A DNA stretch of 64,000 nucleotides, taken from contig NZ_CP020555.1 of assembly GCF_002080455.1 (NCBI RefSeq), forward strand, positions 2,976,001 to 3,040,000, given 5' to 3'. The translations under genes were made by a program, and so were the position numbers. This DNA comes from Streptomyces sp. Sge12. Lineage in GTDB: Bacteria; Actinomycetota; Actinomycetes; Streptomycetales; Streptomycetaceae. The notes beneath the pieces were generated by a model. It was not told the origin of the DNA. It searched no databases and worked only from the letters and a program-made list of their open reading frames with translations. Positions 7,854 to 16,616 of the stretch are shown here, piece by piece (within the stretch, counting starts at the first letter, position 1; every line of letters begins with the position of its first letter).

Positions 7854-8471
7854 CTAGAGCCAGCCTTTTTCGCGGGCCGCGCGCACGGCTTCGGCCCGGT
7901 TGCGCGCCGCCAGTTTCTGGATCGCCGTCGAGAGGTAGTTGCGGACCGTGCCCTGGGAGAGGTGGAGCCGCGCCGCGAGCTCCGCGTTGGTCGCGCCCGT
8001 CTCCGCCTCCCGCAGGACCTCCCGTTCGCGGTCCGTCAGCGGGTTCGCGCCCTCCGCGAGGGCGGCCGCCGCCAGGGTGGGGTCGATGACCCGCTCCCCC
8101 TGGAGGACCTTGCGCACGGCCGCCGCCAGCTGCGCGGCCGGGGCGTCCTTGACCAGGAAGGCGGAGGCCCCGGCCTCCATCGCGCCCCGGAGGTAGCCGG
8201 GGCGGCCGAAGGTCGTCAGGATCACGATCCGCAGGGCGGGGAGTTCGGCGTGCAGGGCGGCCGCCGCCTCGATGCCCGTCATGCCCGGCATCTCGATGTC
8301 CAGCAGCGCCACGTTCACGTCGTGCGCGCGGGCCGCCGCCAGTACTTCGTCACCGCGGGCCACCTGGACCCGTACCTCGATGTCGGGTTCCAGGCCGAGC
8401 AGCGCGGCGAGGGCCTCGCGGACCATCGACTGGTCCTCCGCGAGGAGGATGCGGATGGGACGTGAGGTCAT
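7854..8471 (-). CDS. LuxR/NarL-family response regulator (DesR-like)
   Basis: The regulator has 205 residues. An N-terminal receiver domain (acidic pocket LLAEDQ, phosphorylation site Asp58 in LLDIEMPGMTG, Lys in FLVKDAP) is joined to a C-terminal LuxR helix-turn-helix (LTDREREVLREAETGATNAELAARLHLSQGTVRNYL). Its ATG at 8471 overlaps the TGA of the histidine kinase gene (ATGA), so the pair is translationally coupled. The much longer open frame upstream is a shadow of the kinase gene. It probably controls the ABC exporter genes that head this operon, as in DesKR-type systems; that is inference from context. Confidence 0.92.
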   Translation of the reverse strand: MTSRPIRILLAEDQSMVREALAALLGLEPDIEVRVQVARGDEVLAAARAHDVNVALLDIEMPGMTGIEAAAALHAELPALRIVILTTFGRPGYLRGAMEAGASAFLVKDAPAAQLAAAVRKVLQGERVIDPTLAAAALAEGANPLTDREREVLREAETGATNAELAARLHLSQGTVRNYLSTAIQKLAARNRAEAVRAAREKGWL

Positions 8472-9637
8472 GGGCGCGATCCTAGGGGGACACGGGCGGT
8501 GAGGGCGAAGCCGGACCGGCCCGGGGAACCGGCCGACAGGCTGCCGCCCAGGGCGGTCAGACGTTCCGTCAGGCCCGTCAGGCCGTTGCCGAAGGTGCTC
8601 GGGCCGCCGGCCGGGCCGTCGTCCGTGACGGTCAACTCCAGAACCGGCCCGTCCAGGGTCTGGCGCGTCTCCAGCGTGACCCGGCAGCGCTTCGCGCCGC
8701 TGTGCCGCACCACGTTCGTCACTGCTTCGCGCAGGGACCAGGCCAGGGCCGATTCCACCTCCTCGGGGAGGTCGTCGGCCGGCGGCGACGGGAGGTCCGC
8801 CAGTACGCCCGCCGCGGCCAGTGCCGTGCGCGCGCCCGCGAGTTCGCCGGGGAGGGTGGGCCGCCGGTAGCCGCTCACCGCTTCGCGCACGTCGACCAGC
8901 GCCTGCCGGCTGACCTGCTCGATGTCGGCGACCTGCCGGGCCGCCTCCTGCGGCTGTCCGGGCAGCATCCGGCCCGCCAGCTCGCTCTTCAGCGTGATCA
9001 GCGACAGCGAGTGCCCCAGCAGGTCGTGCAGGTCCCGTGCCATCCGCAGCCGTTCCTCGTTGGCCGCGAGCTGGGCGACCGTGGCCCGGGCCTCGCGCAG
9101 CTCCATCGTCGTGCGGATCATCGCGCGGACTCCGACCATCGCGAAGCCGCCCATGAGGGCCGGGATGAGCAGCCCCGCCAGGTAGGCGGTGCCGCCCGGG
9201 ACCGCGTTCGCCGTGACCGCCAGCAGGGCGGTGGTGCCGAGGACCGTCCAGCGGGCGTACCGGGCCGGCAGCGCGGCTCCGGAGGAGATCGCCACGTAGA
9301 CGAAGAGCACGAGCCATTCGCGGCCCAGGGTCAGCGACAGGACCATGGCCTGGGTGGCGAGCACCGCCAGGGAGAACAGCACCCGGCGGACCGGCATCGG
9401 GCGGGCGGTGCGGAACACCAGCACCAGGTACCAGGCGACGAAGGCCGCGAGGCCCAGACCGCCCAGCAGCCTGGTCCCGAGGCTGTGTCCGCCACTGACC
9501 AGGTCGGTGACGGGGGCGCTCAGGTAGAACAGCCAGATGCTGATCCAGAGCATCTTCACCATCTTCTGGTGACGGTTCTCCGGCTCCTTGGCGATCTCGG
9601 GGAAGTCCCGGTCCTCGCCTTCCTTCGTCAGCGCCAC
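8468..9637 (-). CDS. Sensor histidine kinase, DesK/HisKA_3 type
   Basis: The 389-residue membrane kinase has about five hydrophobic segments between residues 30 and 175. A HisKA_3 dimerisation helix follows, with the phospho-acceptor His204 in RDLHDLLGHSLSLITLKSEL, then an HATPase_c domain (N-box SLREAVTNVVRHSGAKRC, G-boxes VTDDGPAGG and FGNGLTGLTERL). The membrane part has little exported loop, so it more likely senses membrane state or an associated transporter than a soluble ligand. It starts four bases after the permease stop and overlaps the response regulator start, so all four genes form one operon. Confidence 0.9.
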   Translation of the reverse strand: MALTKEGEDRDFPEIAKEPENRHQKMVKMLWISIWLFYLSAPVTDLVSGGHSLGTRLLGGLGLAAFVAWYLVLVFRTARPMPVRRVLFSLAVLATQAMVLSLTLGREWLVLFVYVAISSGAALPARYARWTVLGTTALLAVTANAVPGGTAYLAGLLIPALMGGFAMVGVRAMIRTTMELREARATVAQLAANEERLRMARDLHDLLGHSLSLITLKSELAGRMLPGQPQEAARQVADIEQVSRQALVDVREAVSGYRRPTLPGELAGARTALAAAGVLADLPSPPADDLPEEVESALAWSLREAVTNVVRHSGAKRCRVTLETRQTLDGPVLELTVTDDGPAGGPSTFGNGLTGLTERLTALGGSLSAGSPGRSGFALTARVPLGSRP

Positions 9638-9641
9638 GGGT

Positions 9642-10382
9642 TCATGCCTTCAGAGAGTCCTTGCGGTACAGCCAGGCAGCCGCACCGGTGAACAGTACGA
9701 AGTACACCGCGAGGAGCGCGACGTCCCCGGCCCGGGGCGCGCCACCGAGCTCGATGGCCTGGCCGAGGCCGGCGTAGGCGTGGGTGGGGAGCCACTCGCA
9801 GATGTTCTGGAGCCACTGCGGGAAGTTCGCGGTGGGCATCCACAGGCCGCCGAGGATCGACAGCCCGAAGTAGACGAGCATCGTGATGGGGCGGACGTTG
9901 TCGCCGCTGGCCAGGTAGCCGAGGGCGACGCCGAGCGCCGCGAAGACCAGGCTGCCCGCCCAGATCGAGCCGGTGAGGGCGAGCCACTGCCAGGCGTCGA
10001 ACCGTACGCCCTTCACGGCGGCCGCCACCGCGAAGACGACCAGGATGGCGGGGAGGGAGAGCACTCCGGCGCCCGCGGTCTTGGCGAGGACGTAGCCGCG
10101 GCCGGGGAGGGCGGTGAGGCGGAGCTGGCGGACCCAGCCCTTCTCCCGTTCCTTGGCGATGCGTTCGCTGTTGCCCATCAGGACGGCGGTCAGGGCGCCG
10201 AAGGAGGCCATGGCGACCATGTAGAAGGCGGGCATGGTCAGTTCGGTGCCCATGACCTTGGTGGTGCCGTCCAGGGTGCCGCCGAGCATCAGGAACAGCG
10301 CGGCCGGGTACATGACCGTGAAGAAGAGGTACTTCTTGTTCCGCAGGGCGCGGACGATCTCCAGCTTGATCAGGGCGTTCAC
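9642..10382 (-). CDS. ABC-2 type transporter permease
   Basis: This membrane protein of 246 residues starts at GTG 10382, which overlaps the ATPase stop (GTGA). It has about six hydrophobic segments in the ABC-2 arrangement, with a first segment (YLFFTVMYPAALFLMLGG) near residue 20 and an amphipathic segment with KEREKGWVRQLRLTALPG before the second half. It probably exports a hydrophobic compound or remodels lipids together with the upstream ATPase. A two-component system in the same operon suggests induction by membrane-active agents. Confidence 0.88.
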   Translation of the reverse strand: MNALIKLEIVRALRNKKYLFFTVMYPAALFLMLGGTLDGTTKVMGTELTMPAFYMVAMASFGALTAVLMGNSERIAKEREKGWVRQLRLTALPGRGYVLAKTAGAGVLSLPAILVVFAVAAAVKGVRFDAWQWLALTGSIWAGSLVFAALGVALGYLASGDNVRPITMLVYFGLSILGGLWMPTANFPQWLQNICEWLPTHAYAGLGQAIELGGAPRAGDVALLAVYFVLFTGAAAWLYRKDSLKA

Positions 10383-11323
10383 TGGGTGGCCTCCTCGGCC
10401 TCGGTGAGGGCGATGAAGGCCTGTTCCAGGCCGAGGCCGGCGACCTCCAGATTGCGGGGGTACAGCCCGAGCCCGTATACGGCGTGGACGGTGGCGTCGG
10501 CGTCGCGGGACTGGATGCGGACGGTGTCGCCGTGGTGCTCGAAGGACGTCAGGAAGGGCAGCGCGCGCAGGTGCTCGATCGCCCCGTCGGCGGGGGCGCT
10601 CAGGTCGAAGGAGATCTTCCGGGCGCCGGCCCTGGCCTTGATCTCGGCGGCGGTGCCGTCGGCGAGCAGCCGGCCCTTGCTGAGCACCAGGACGCGGTCG
10701 GCGATCGCGTCGGCCTCTTCGAGGTAGTGGGTGGCGAAGAGCACCGTGCGGCCCTGGTCGGCCTGTTCCCGCATGGTGGCCCAGAAGGACTGGCGGGCGG
10801 TGACGTCCATGCCGGTGGTCGGCTCGTCGAGGACGATGAGGTCGTTGTCGCCGGCCGTGGCGAGCGCGAAGCGCACGCGCTGCTCCTGGCCGCCGGAGAG
10901 CTTGTCGACCCTGCGGTCGGCGATCTTGTCGATGCCGGCCCGGGAGAGCACTTGGTCGACCGGGTGCGGCCGGGGGTGCAGGGCGCAGCCGAGGGCGACG
11001 ATCTCGCGTACGGTCACCTCCTCCATCAGGCCGCCGCTCTGGAGCATCGCGCCGACCCGGCCGGCGGCGACGGCCTCGCGCGGGGTGGTGCCGAAGATCC
11101 GGACGGAGCCGGAGTCGGCGGGGCGCAGGCCGAGGAGGAGGTCGAGGGTGGAGGACTTGCCGGCGCCGTTGGGGCCGAGGAGTGCGACGGTCTCGCCCGG
11201 GTGGAGCGCGAGGGAGAGGCCGTCGACCGCCCGGACCGTGCCGTAGCTCTTGGTCACGTTCTCGAAGCTGACCACGCTGTCGGTGGCGGGCCTCGCGGTG
11301 CGTGTCGCGGTCGTCGTCGTCAT
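10379..11323 (-). CDS. ABC transporter ATP-binding protein
   Basis: This 314-residue ATPase pairs with the ABC-2 permease encoded just downstream. Walker A is GPNGAGKSS (about 50-58), the signature is LSGGQEQRV, Walker B is LIVLDEPTTGMD and the switch His lies in FATHYLEEAD. The C-terminal domain of about 80 residues is of the DrrA type. I start at ATG 11323 (MTTTTATR); a TTG two codons upstream is in frame. No clear Shine-Dalgarno sequence precedes either, so the mRNA may have a short leader. This is the first gene of the exporter/two-component operon. Confidence 0.9.
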   Translation of the reverse strand: MTTTTATRTARPATDSVVSFENVTKSYGTVRAVDGLSLALHPGETVALLGPNGAGKSSTLDLLLGLRPADSGSVRIFGTTPREAVAAGRVGAMLQSGGLMEEVTVREIVALGCALHPRPHPVDQVLSRAGIDKIADRRVDKLSGGQEQRVRFALATAGDNDLIVLDEPTTGMDVTARQSFWATMREQADQGRTVLFATHYLEEADAIADRVLVLSKGRLLADGTAAEIKARAGARKISFDLSAPADGAIEHLRALPFLTSFEHHGDTVRIQSRDADATVHAVYGLGLYPRNLEVAGLGLEQAFIALTEAEEATQ

Positions 11324-11404
11324 GGACAAAGGTTCGCCCGTACGGGGTTGCGCGCGGCAGTGTCGGGCGTCGTGCGTGCCGGATGACAGATGTCATGCGG
11401 TGGA

Positions 11405-11448
11405 CGTGACAGTGCCCCCGCCCGGGTCGGGGCGGGGGCACTGTCACG
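11405..11448 (-). terminator. Long perfect hairpin terminator
   Basis: CGTGACAGTGCCCCCGCCC-type arms pair around a short GGGTC-like loop at 11405-11448. It lies just downstream of the minus-strand gene ending at 11454 and upstream of the ABC operon, and so isolates the two transcripts. Confidence 0.85.
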
Positions 11449-11453
11449 ACGGC

Positions 11454-13466
11454 TCAGCTCGGGTTCGTGTCGATGACAACGGTGCGCTCGGCCGTGGTTT
11501 TGCCGCGCAGGGCCTTGCCGAGGGCGCCGGCGATGTCCTGCGGCGTGACGGCCGTTTTGTCACCGGTGCCGCGGGTGATCAGGATCCCGTCGAAGGTGTT
11601 CCCGTAGGTCGCCTTCAGCGCCTCCAGGTCGAACTTCTCGGTCATGCGGCCGTCGACGGGCGACATGCTGAGGAACTTCGGCAGGGACTTGCTGCCGAAG
11701 GCGAGGGACTTGGGGCCCACCTTGACGACGGCGTTGGCCGACATCGCGGGCTCGGCGAACTCCTTCATGGCCCGGTCCAGTTCGGCCTGGCCCACGGAGG
11801 GGTCCTTGGTGGTGGTGGGCAGGGCGGCCACGGCCGCCTTGCCGGTGGCCACCTGGTCCTTGAAGGCCTTCGACACCAACGGGATCGAGGCGTCCATGTC
11901 GAGGGTGGTGCCGGGGGTTCCGGGGACGGCGACGGCCTTGCCGGTGTCGAACTTGATGGTGGCCTCGGTGGGCGCTCCGGCCGTACCCGCGAGCTCCTGG
12001 AGGGCGACCTGGAGCTTCTCCTCGTCGGTCGGCATCACGGGGTCGGCGACGCGCTCGTTGCCGAGGAGGGAGCCGATGACCGTGATCGGGTTGTAGTCGC
12101 TGCCGGCCGCGTTGCGGACGGTGGTCTGGGCGTCCAGGGTCAGGCCGGCCTTCTCGGGCTTCAGCTCGACCTGCTTGCCGCCGACGCTGAGCTGGATCGG
12201 GGCGGCGGCGCGGGTGCCGAAGGCCGTCTGGAGCTTGGAGACGGCCTCGTCGCGGCTGCCGCTGATGTCGACGCCGAGCACGGTGGTGCCCTTGGGGACG
12301 TCGGAGTGGTTCAGGAGCAGCCCGGCGCCGTAGGCGACGCCGATGAGGCCGAGGACGGCGCCGCCGAGCAGGACCAGCTTGGAGCGGCCCTTCTTGGCGG
12401 CCTTGGCGCCCTTGGCGGGCGTGTCGGTGGCCTTCGGCTGCGCGGGGCGCGGGGAGCCCGGCCCGGGCGCGGGTACCGGGGTGGGCAGCGGGCCGTCCAG
12501 GTCGGGGCCGGGCCACTGCGCGGAGCCGTCGAAGCCGGGCGCGCCGGCCGGGCCGCCGCCGGGGCCGGTTCCGAAGCCGGGGCCGCCGGTGGGACCGGCG
12601 GGGCCGCTGCCGTAGGCCGGGAAGGCCTCGGTGACGGGGCCGGCGTCGACCATGTCGTCGCCGTACGCGGGGAAGCCCTGGGTCGCGCCGACGCCCGGGC
12701 CGCCGGGCATCGGGGCGGCGGGTGCGGGGGCTTGGGCGAAGCCCTGGCCGTAGTCCGCCACCGGCGGCGGCACGGAGGTGCGCGGCGGCGCGAAGGCGGC
12801 GTCCGGCCCGGGCACCGGCGGGGCCTGGGTGCGCGGGGGCGCGGCGTAGCCCGCGCCGGGGCCGGCCGGCGGCGGGGTGGGCGTCGGAGTCGGCGTCGGG
12901 GACGGCGTCCGGGTGGGCAGCGGCCGCTGCGCGAGCGGCGGCGCGGCGGCCGCGGGCGGCATCCGGTCCGCGGCGGGGGCCGGTGCGGGCGCCGGGGCCT
13001 GCGCGGCCGGCTTGCGCGGGGCGAACCAGTTGCTGGTGGCCGGCTCCTCGGCCGGGGCGGGCGCTGGCGGCCGGGCGTGGTCCGGCTCCGGCGCGGCCTC
13101 GATACGGGTCGGCTGCGGGCCCCGCCGCTGCGCGAGCGGCGGCTCGGCCGCCGGCTCGGGCGCGGTCTGCTCACCGGCACCGGCCGGGCCGGAGTTGGTG
13201 CCCATCGCCTTGCGCACGACCACCGGCGGGATCGGCCGCGAACCCGGGATGTTGATCCGGATCCGGGTCGTCAGCGTGGTCTCGGTCTTGGGCCCGTCGG
13301 AATCGGGCGTGGACGGCTTCGAGGTCACAGAGTTCTCCTCCGGAGCGGTCGCCGCAGCGTCCGTGGACGGGTACTGGCCGGTTCCATACGGCGGTGTCCC
13401 CGAGGGGTAGGCGGCTCCACCGTGCCCCTTGGGCCCGGAGGACGAACTGTCGGTTTCACGACTCAA
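11454..13466 (-). CDS. Single-pass membrane protein: Pro-rich cytoplasmic region plus peptidoglycan-binding (VanW-like) ectodomain
   Basis: The 670-residue protein has a long Pro/Ala-rich, probably disordered N-terminal region (about 1-350), with PPLAQR occurring twice. One membrane helix follows (about 361-383, LVLLGGAVLGLIGVAYGAGLLL), then an extracellular part with two similar modules of the PG_binding_4 type (LGVDISGSRDEAVSKLQ and PIQLSVGGKQVELKPEKAG). It ends with repeats of the kind found in YoaR/VanW-like wall proteins but without a clear VanW domain. I infer a role linking cytoplasmic partners to peptidoglycan. ATG 13466 is the first plausible start. Confidence 0.78.
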   Translation of the reverse strand: MSRETDSSSSGPKGHGGAAYPSGTPPYGTGQYPSTDAAATAPEENSVTSKPSTPDSDGPKTETTLTTRIRINIPGSRPIPPVVVRKAMGTNSGPAGAGEQTAPEPAAEPPLAQRRGPQPTRIEAAPEPDHARPPAPAPAEEPATSNWFAPRKPAAQAPAPAPAPAADRMPPAAAAPPLAQRPLPTRTPSPTPTPTPTPPPAGPGAGYAAPPRTQAPPVPGPDAAFAPPRTSVPPPVADYGQGFAQAPAPAAPMPGGPGVGATQGFPAYGDDMVDAGPVTEAFPAYGSGPAGPTGGPGFGTGPGGGPAGAPGFDGSAQWPGPDLDGPLPTPVPAPGPGSPRPAQPKATDTPAKGAKAAKKGRSKLVLLGGAVLGLIGVAYGAGLLLNHSDVPKGTTVLGVDISGSRDEAVSKLQTAFGTRAAAPIQLSVGGKQVELKPEKAGLTLDAQTTVRNAAGSDYNPITVIGSLLGNERVADPVMPTDEEKLQVALQELAGTAGAPTEATIKFDTGKAVAVPGTPGTTLDMDASIPLVSKAFKDQVATGKAAVAALPTTTKDPSVGQAELDRAMKEFAEPAMSANAVVKVGPKSLAFGSKSLPKFLSMSPVDGRMTEKFDLEALKATYGNTFDGILITRGTGDKTAVTPQDIAGALGKALRGKTTAERTVVIDTNPS

Positions 13467-13671
13467 GGCAGGTTCTCCCGGTTGGCTCCGCCGCCCGTCA
13501 TACCGTGCGCGGGCAGCTCGGCGGCCCGTCCACCATACTGGCCGCCGCCCGCAGGCAACTGACTGCCGGGAATCAGCGGTTCCTCATAGCCCCCGCCAAA
13601 CCCCTCTGAACCGCCCGGTGTGCCCCTGCGCGCGTGCATCGGCGGACGTCCCTACGAGGTCCGACACCACG

Positions 13672-14055
13672 TCACTTGGCGGGCCGCGCGGCCGAAACCG
13701 GCCGATCCAGCGGGCCGCGCATCGTGGCACAGATCACAGCCAGCACCGTTCCACCCAAAAGGTAGACGTACATGCTGATTCCGGACGAACTGAGGAGGAA
13801 GTCTCCCTCCGGGCGCGGAACGCTGAGCATCACGTACGAGAGGAACCAGCCCGCCGCCGCGCCACCCACGCCGAAGCCGGTGCCGAGGGCGATCCGGCCA
13901 CCGAGGAACAGCCCGAAGACGGCCAGCAGGGCGAGCAGCAGACCGCCGGGGAACCACAGGTCCACCACCAGCCAGCCGGCCGCACCCGTCAGCGCACCGA
14001 GGACCAGCAGGGCCACGCAGCCGGCGATCCGTCCGGCCGTCGCCGCGCCGCTCAT
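13672..14055 (-). CDS. DUF6113-type integral membrane protein
   Basis: The 127-residue protein has four predicted membrane segments (about 11-30, 33-52, 58-75 and 95-113) joined by short loops, and no catalytic motif. Its ATG at 14055 overlaps the mshB stop (ATGA), so it is translated with mshB. Actinobacterial homologues stand beside mshB. Function unknown; the coupling suggests a link to mycothiol or redox homeostasis, but that is only inferred. Confidence 0.82.
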   Translation of the reverse strand: MSGAATAGRIAGCVALLVLGALTGAAGWLVVDLWFPGGLLLALLAVFGLFLGGRIALGTGFGVGGAAAGWFLSYVMLSVPRPEGDFLLSSSGISMYVYLLGGTVLAVICATMRGPLDRPVSAARPAK

Positions 14056-14945
14056 GCCTGCACTCCCGCGAAGAGGTCGTGCTCGCGCTCGCCCGCCGCG
14101 GCGCCCGCCCGGCCCTCGACCAGTTCGTAGTACTCGCGGGTGAAGAGCGGCTGCGCCAGATCGTTGGAGAGGGCGAAGAAGGGCCCGTCCACGGCGATCT
14201 GGGTGGCGTGGGCGCGCATCGCGGCCGCCTTCGCCGCCACGAAGGTGTCCTTGGCGTCGATCTCGGCGGTGATCCGCTCGTCGGCGACCACCCCCGGCAC
14301 GTCCTCGGGCGAGCCCACTCCGGGGAAGGGCACCTCGCCGACGGCGCGCAGCCGCGCGAAGCCCTCCTCGACCACCGACCGCGGGACGCGGTTCCAGTAG
14401 ATCTTCCCGATCGTGTGGGGTGCCCCGAGGTCCCGCCGGAAGGCGGTCTCCGCGGCCAGTTCGGCGGCGCGCATGGCGACCCGGTGGGCCTGGATGTGGT
14501 CGGGGTGCCCGTATCCGCCGTCCGGGTCGTAGGTGACGAGCACCTGCGGGCGCAGCTCGCGGATCACCTCGACGAGGTACGCGGCGGCCTCGTCCACGTC
14601 GGCGGACCAGAAGGCCTCGGGGCGGTGGTTCTGCGGGGCGCCCATCATCCCGGAGTCGCGGAAGCGGCCGGGGCCGCCCAGGAACCGGTGGTCGTGGACC
14701 CCCAGTTCGGCCATGGCCGCGGCGAGCTCTCGGACGCGGTGGGCGCCGAGGGTGTCGTCACGGTCGGCCGCCAGGTGGGCGAGGCCGGGCGGGATGACCT
14801 CACCCTCCTCGCCGAGGGTGCAGGTCACCAGCGCGACGTGGGCACCCTCGGCCGCGTACTTGGCCATGGTGACGCCGTTGTTGATCGACTCGTCGTCGGG
14901 GTGCGCGTGCACGAGGAGCAGACGACGGGCGGGAAGTCCGTTCAT
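14052..14945 (-). CDS. mshB: N-acetyl-1-D-myo-inositol-2-amino-2-deoxy-alpha-D-glucopyranoside deacetylase
   Basis: MshB removes the acetyl group from GlcNAc-inositol in mycothiol synthesis and uses a zinc ion. The 297-residue protein carries the family's AHPDDE motif at 14-19 and the second metal site in [14 protein letters not shown], with Tyr-Gly-His before it. Length and motifs match actinobacterial MshB rather than the related Mca amidase. It is followed by the coupled DUF6113 gene and preceded by a small membrane-protein gene on the same strand. Cytoplasmic. Confidence 0.93.
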   Translation of the reverse strand: MNGLPARRLLLVHAHPDDESINNGVTMAKYAAEGAHVALVTCTLGEEGEVIPPGLAHLAADRDDTLGAHRVRELAAAMAELGVHDHRFLGGPGRFRDSGMMGAPQNHRPEAFWSADVDEAAAYLVEVIRELRPQVLVTYDPDGGYGHPDHIQAHRVAMRAAELAAETAFRRDLGAPHTIGKIYWNRVPRSVVEEGFARLRAVGEVPFPGVGSPEDVPGVVADERITAEIDAKDTFVAAKAAAMRAHATQIAVDGPFFALSNDLAQPLFTREYYELVEGRAGAAAGEREHDLFAGVQA

Positions 14946-14969
14946 GGGGCCCAGCCTACGAGGCGGGGC

Positions 14970-15164
14970 CTAGAACTTGAGGCCACTGATCATGCTCGCC
15001 ACGTTCGAGGTGAGCTGGCTGAGCGTCGGGGCGATGGTGGAACTCGCCAGGTAGAAGCCGAGCAGTACGCAGACCACCGCATGTCCCGCCTTCAGGCCCG
15101 CCCTTCGGACCAGCAGGAAGACGATGATCGCCAGCAGCACCACGGCGGAGATCGAGAGTGCCAC
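14970..15164 (-). CDS. Small two-helix membrane protein
   Basis: This 64-residue protein has a strongly hydrophobic N-terminal helix (LSISAVVLLAIIVFLLV) and a second around 28-45 (AVVCVLLGFYLASSTIA). An amphipathic C-terminal tail follows. GTGGAGGTGAAAC upstream provides a good ribosome-binding site. Close relatives occur widely in Streptomyces; no function is known to me. It lies 24 bases before mshB on the same strand. A perfect seven-base inverted repeat overlapping a -10-like TATGAT lies about 75 bases upstream, suggesting its own regulated promoter. Confidence 0.72.
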   Translation of the reverse strand: MALSISAVVLLAIIVFLLVRRAGLKAGHAVVCVLLGFYLASSTIAPTLSQLTSNVASMISGLKF

Positions 15165-15515
15165 GGCGTTTCACCTCCACGTCGAGCGGACATCGGTACG
15201 CGTATTCGTGCTCGGCAGGAGTCATACCCACCGTGCGCTACGGATCATAACTATCCGTACCAGCGCATCGATCGAAATCCGGCAGCACGAGGGGCGCACG
15301 CCGCGCATGAGTGGGGTCACGGGGAGGCCGGCCGGCGAGGCTGTACGCCTCCCCGGCCGGCTGTCGGCACCCGCACGGCCGCACGGCATTCAGGTTGCAC
15401 GCCCCAGATCTCGGGGCAGAAACGGTCAAGTTGCCCCCACGTAAACGGAGTTGCGGGCCGGGCGGGCGCTCCCCCGCCGGGCGCACAGCGGTGGCCGGAA
15501 ATGATCGCCCGGAGG
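15165..15515. other. Intergenic region with promoter-like and terminator-like structures, no gene
   Basis: These 351 bases lie between the small membrane-protein gene and the end of the first oligopeptide operon (both minus strand). They hold the inverted repeat at 15239-15259 and a complex GC-rich foldback at about 15321-15361 (GGGGAGGC/GCCTCCCC and GCCGGCCGG/CCGGCCGGC, which compete). The foldback probably terminates the operon. ORFs here have atypical composition and no start signals. Confidence 0.5.
15239..15259 (-). promoter_or_regulatory. Inverted repeat overlapping a putative -10 box
   Basis: TACGGAT and ATCCGTA (seven-base perfect arms) flank the AT-rich spacer CATAACT. On the minus strand the spacer and arm read TATGAT, a good -10 hexamer, about 75 bases before the small membrane-protein gene. 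This layout suits a repressor operator. Confidence 0.45.
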
Positions 15516-16616
15516 CTATTCCTTCGTCAGCGGATCCGCGGGCGGCGGGGGCGGTGGCGTGGACCGTGGTGTGGGCCGTGGCGTGTGCGGCGCGTCCGAC
15601 GGCGGCACCACCTGCTTCTCCGCCGCGAAATGACAGGCGGACGGGTGCGCCGCCGGGCCCGAGGGGAAGGCCTGCGGCACCGCGAGCAGCGGGACCTCCG
15701 CCGTGCAGCGGGGCTCGGCCTTCCAGCAGCGGGTGCGGAAGGGGCAGCCCGACGGCGGGTTGGCCGGGGAGGGCACGTCGCCGGTGAGGATGATCCGTTC
15801 CCGGTGCGCGCGGGCCTGCGGGTCCGGGACCGGAACGGCCGAGAGCAGCGCCTGCGTGTACGGGTGGGTCGGGTGGTCGTAGATCTGGCGGTCGGTGCCG
15901 ATCTCCACGATCCGGCCCAGGTACATGACACCGACCCGGTCGGAGATGTGCCGGACGATCGAGAGGTCGTGCGCGATGAAGACGTAGGACAGGTCGAATT
16001 CGCTCTGGAGCCGGTCCAGCAGGTTGATGACCTGCGCCTGGACGGAGACGTCCAGTGCCGAGACGGGCTCGTCGGCGACGATGATCTCGGGCTGCAGGGC
16101 CAGGCCGCGGGCGATGCCGATGCGCTGGCGCTGACCGCCGGAGAACTGGTGCGGGTAGCGGTTGATGTACTCCGGATTGAGGCCGACGACGTCCAGGAGC
16201 TCCTGGACCTTCTGGCGGCGCGAGCCCTTGGGAGCCACCTCGGGGTGGATCTCGTAGGGCTCCCCGATGATGTCGCCGACCGTCATGCGCGGGTTCAGCG
16301 ACGTGTACGGGTCCTGGAAGACCATCTGGATGTTGCGGCGCACCGCCTTCAGCGCGCGCCCCGACAGCTTGGTGATGTCCTCGCCCTTGTAGGAGATCGC
16401 ACCGGCCGTGGGCCGCTCCAGGTTGACGAGCATCTTGGCCACGGTCGACTTCCCGCAGCCGGACTCGCCGACGATGCCCAGCGTCTCGCCGGCGCGCAGG
16501 TCGAAGGAGACCCCGTCGACCGCCTTGACCGCGCCGACCTGCTTGCGGAAGACGATGCCCCGGGTCAGCGGGTAGTGCTTGACCAGGTCCTTCACTTCCA
16601 GAAGGGACTCAGCCAT
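15516..16616 (-). CDS. Oligopeptide ABC importer ATPase, OppF/DppF type (operon 1)
   Basis: This 366-residue protein is the second ATPase of the first importer. Walker A is GESGCGKST (about 53-61), the signature is [17 protein letters not shown], and Walker B is [12 protein letters not shown]. The C-terminal oligo_HPY extension includes [14 protein letters not shown], whose cysteines may hold an iron-sulfur cluster, as reported for some peptide-importer ATPases. A Pro-rich tail of about 30 residues follows. It overlaps the preceding ATPase gene by eight bases. A 263-bp internal tract is almost identical to the paralogue in operon 2. Confidence 0.92.
   Translation of the reverse strand: MAESLLEVKDLVKHYPLTRGIVFRKQVGAVKAVDGVSFDLRAGETLGIVGESGCGKSTVAKMLVNLERPTAGAISYKGEDITKLSGRALKAVRRNIQMVFQDPYTSLNPRMTVGDIIGEPYEIHPEVAPKGSRRQKVQELLDVVGLNPEYINRYPHQFSGGQRQRIGIARGLALQPEIIVADEPVSALDVSVQAQVINLLDRLQSEFDLSYVFIAHDLSIVRHISDRVGVMYLGRIVEIGTDRQIYDHPTHPYTQALLSAVPVPDPQARAHRERIILTGDVPSPANPPSGCPFRTRCWKAEPRCTAEVPLLAVPQAFPSGPAAHPSACHFAAEKQVVPPSDAPHTPRPTPRSTPPPPPPADPLTKE

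Noticed and set aside
15238..15486. 82-codon minus-strand ORF in the gap after oligopeptide operon 1
   Set aside because: No start signal, Arg/Pro/Gly-rich composition, and it covers a terminator-like foldback.
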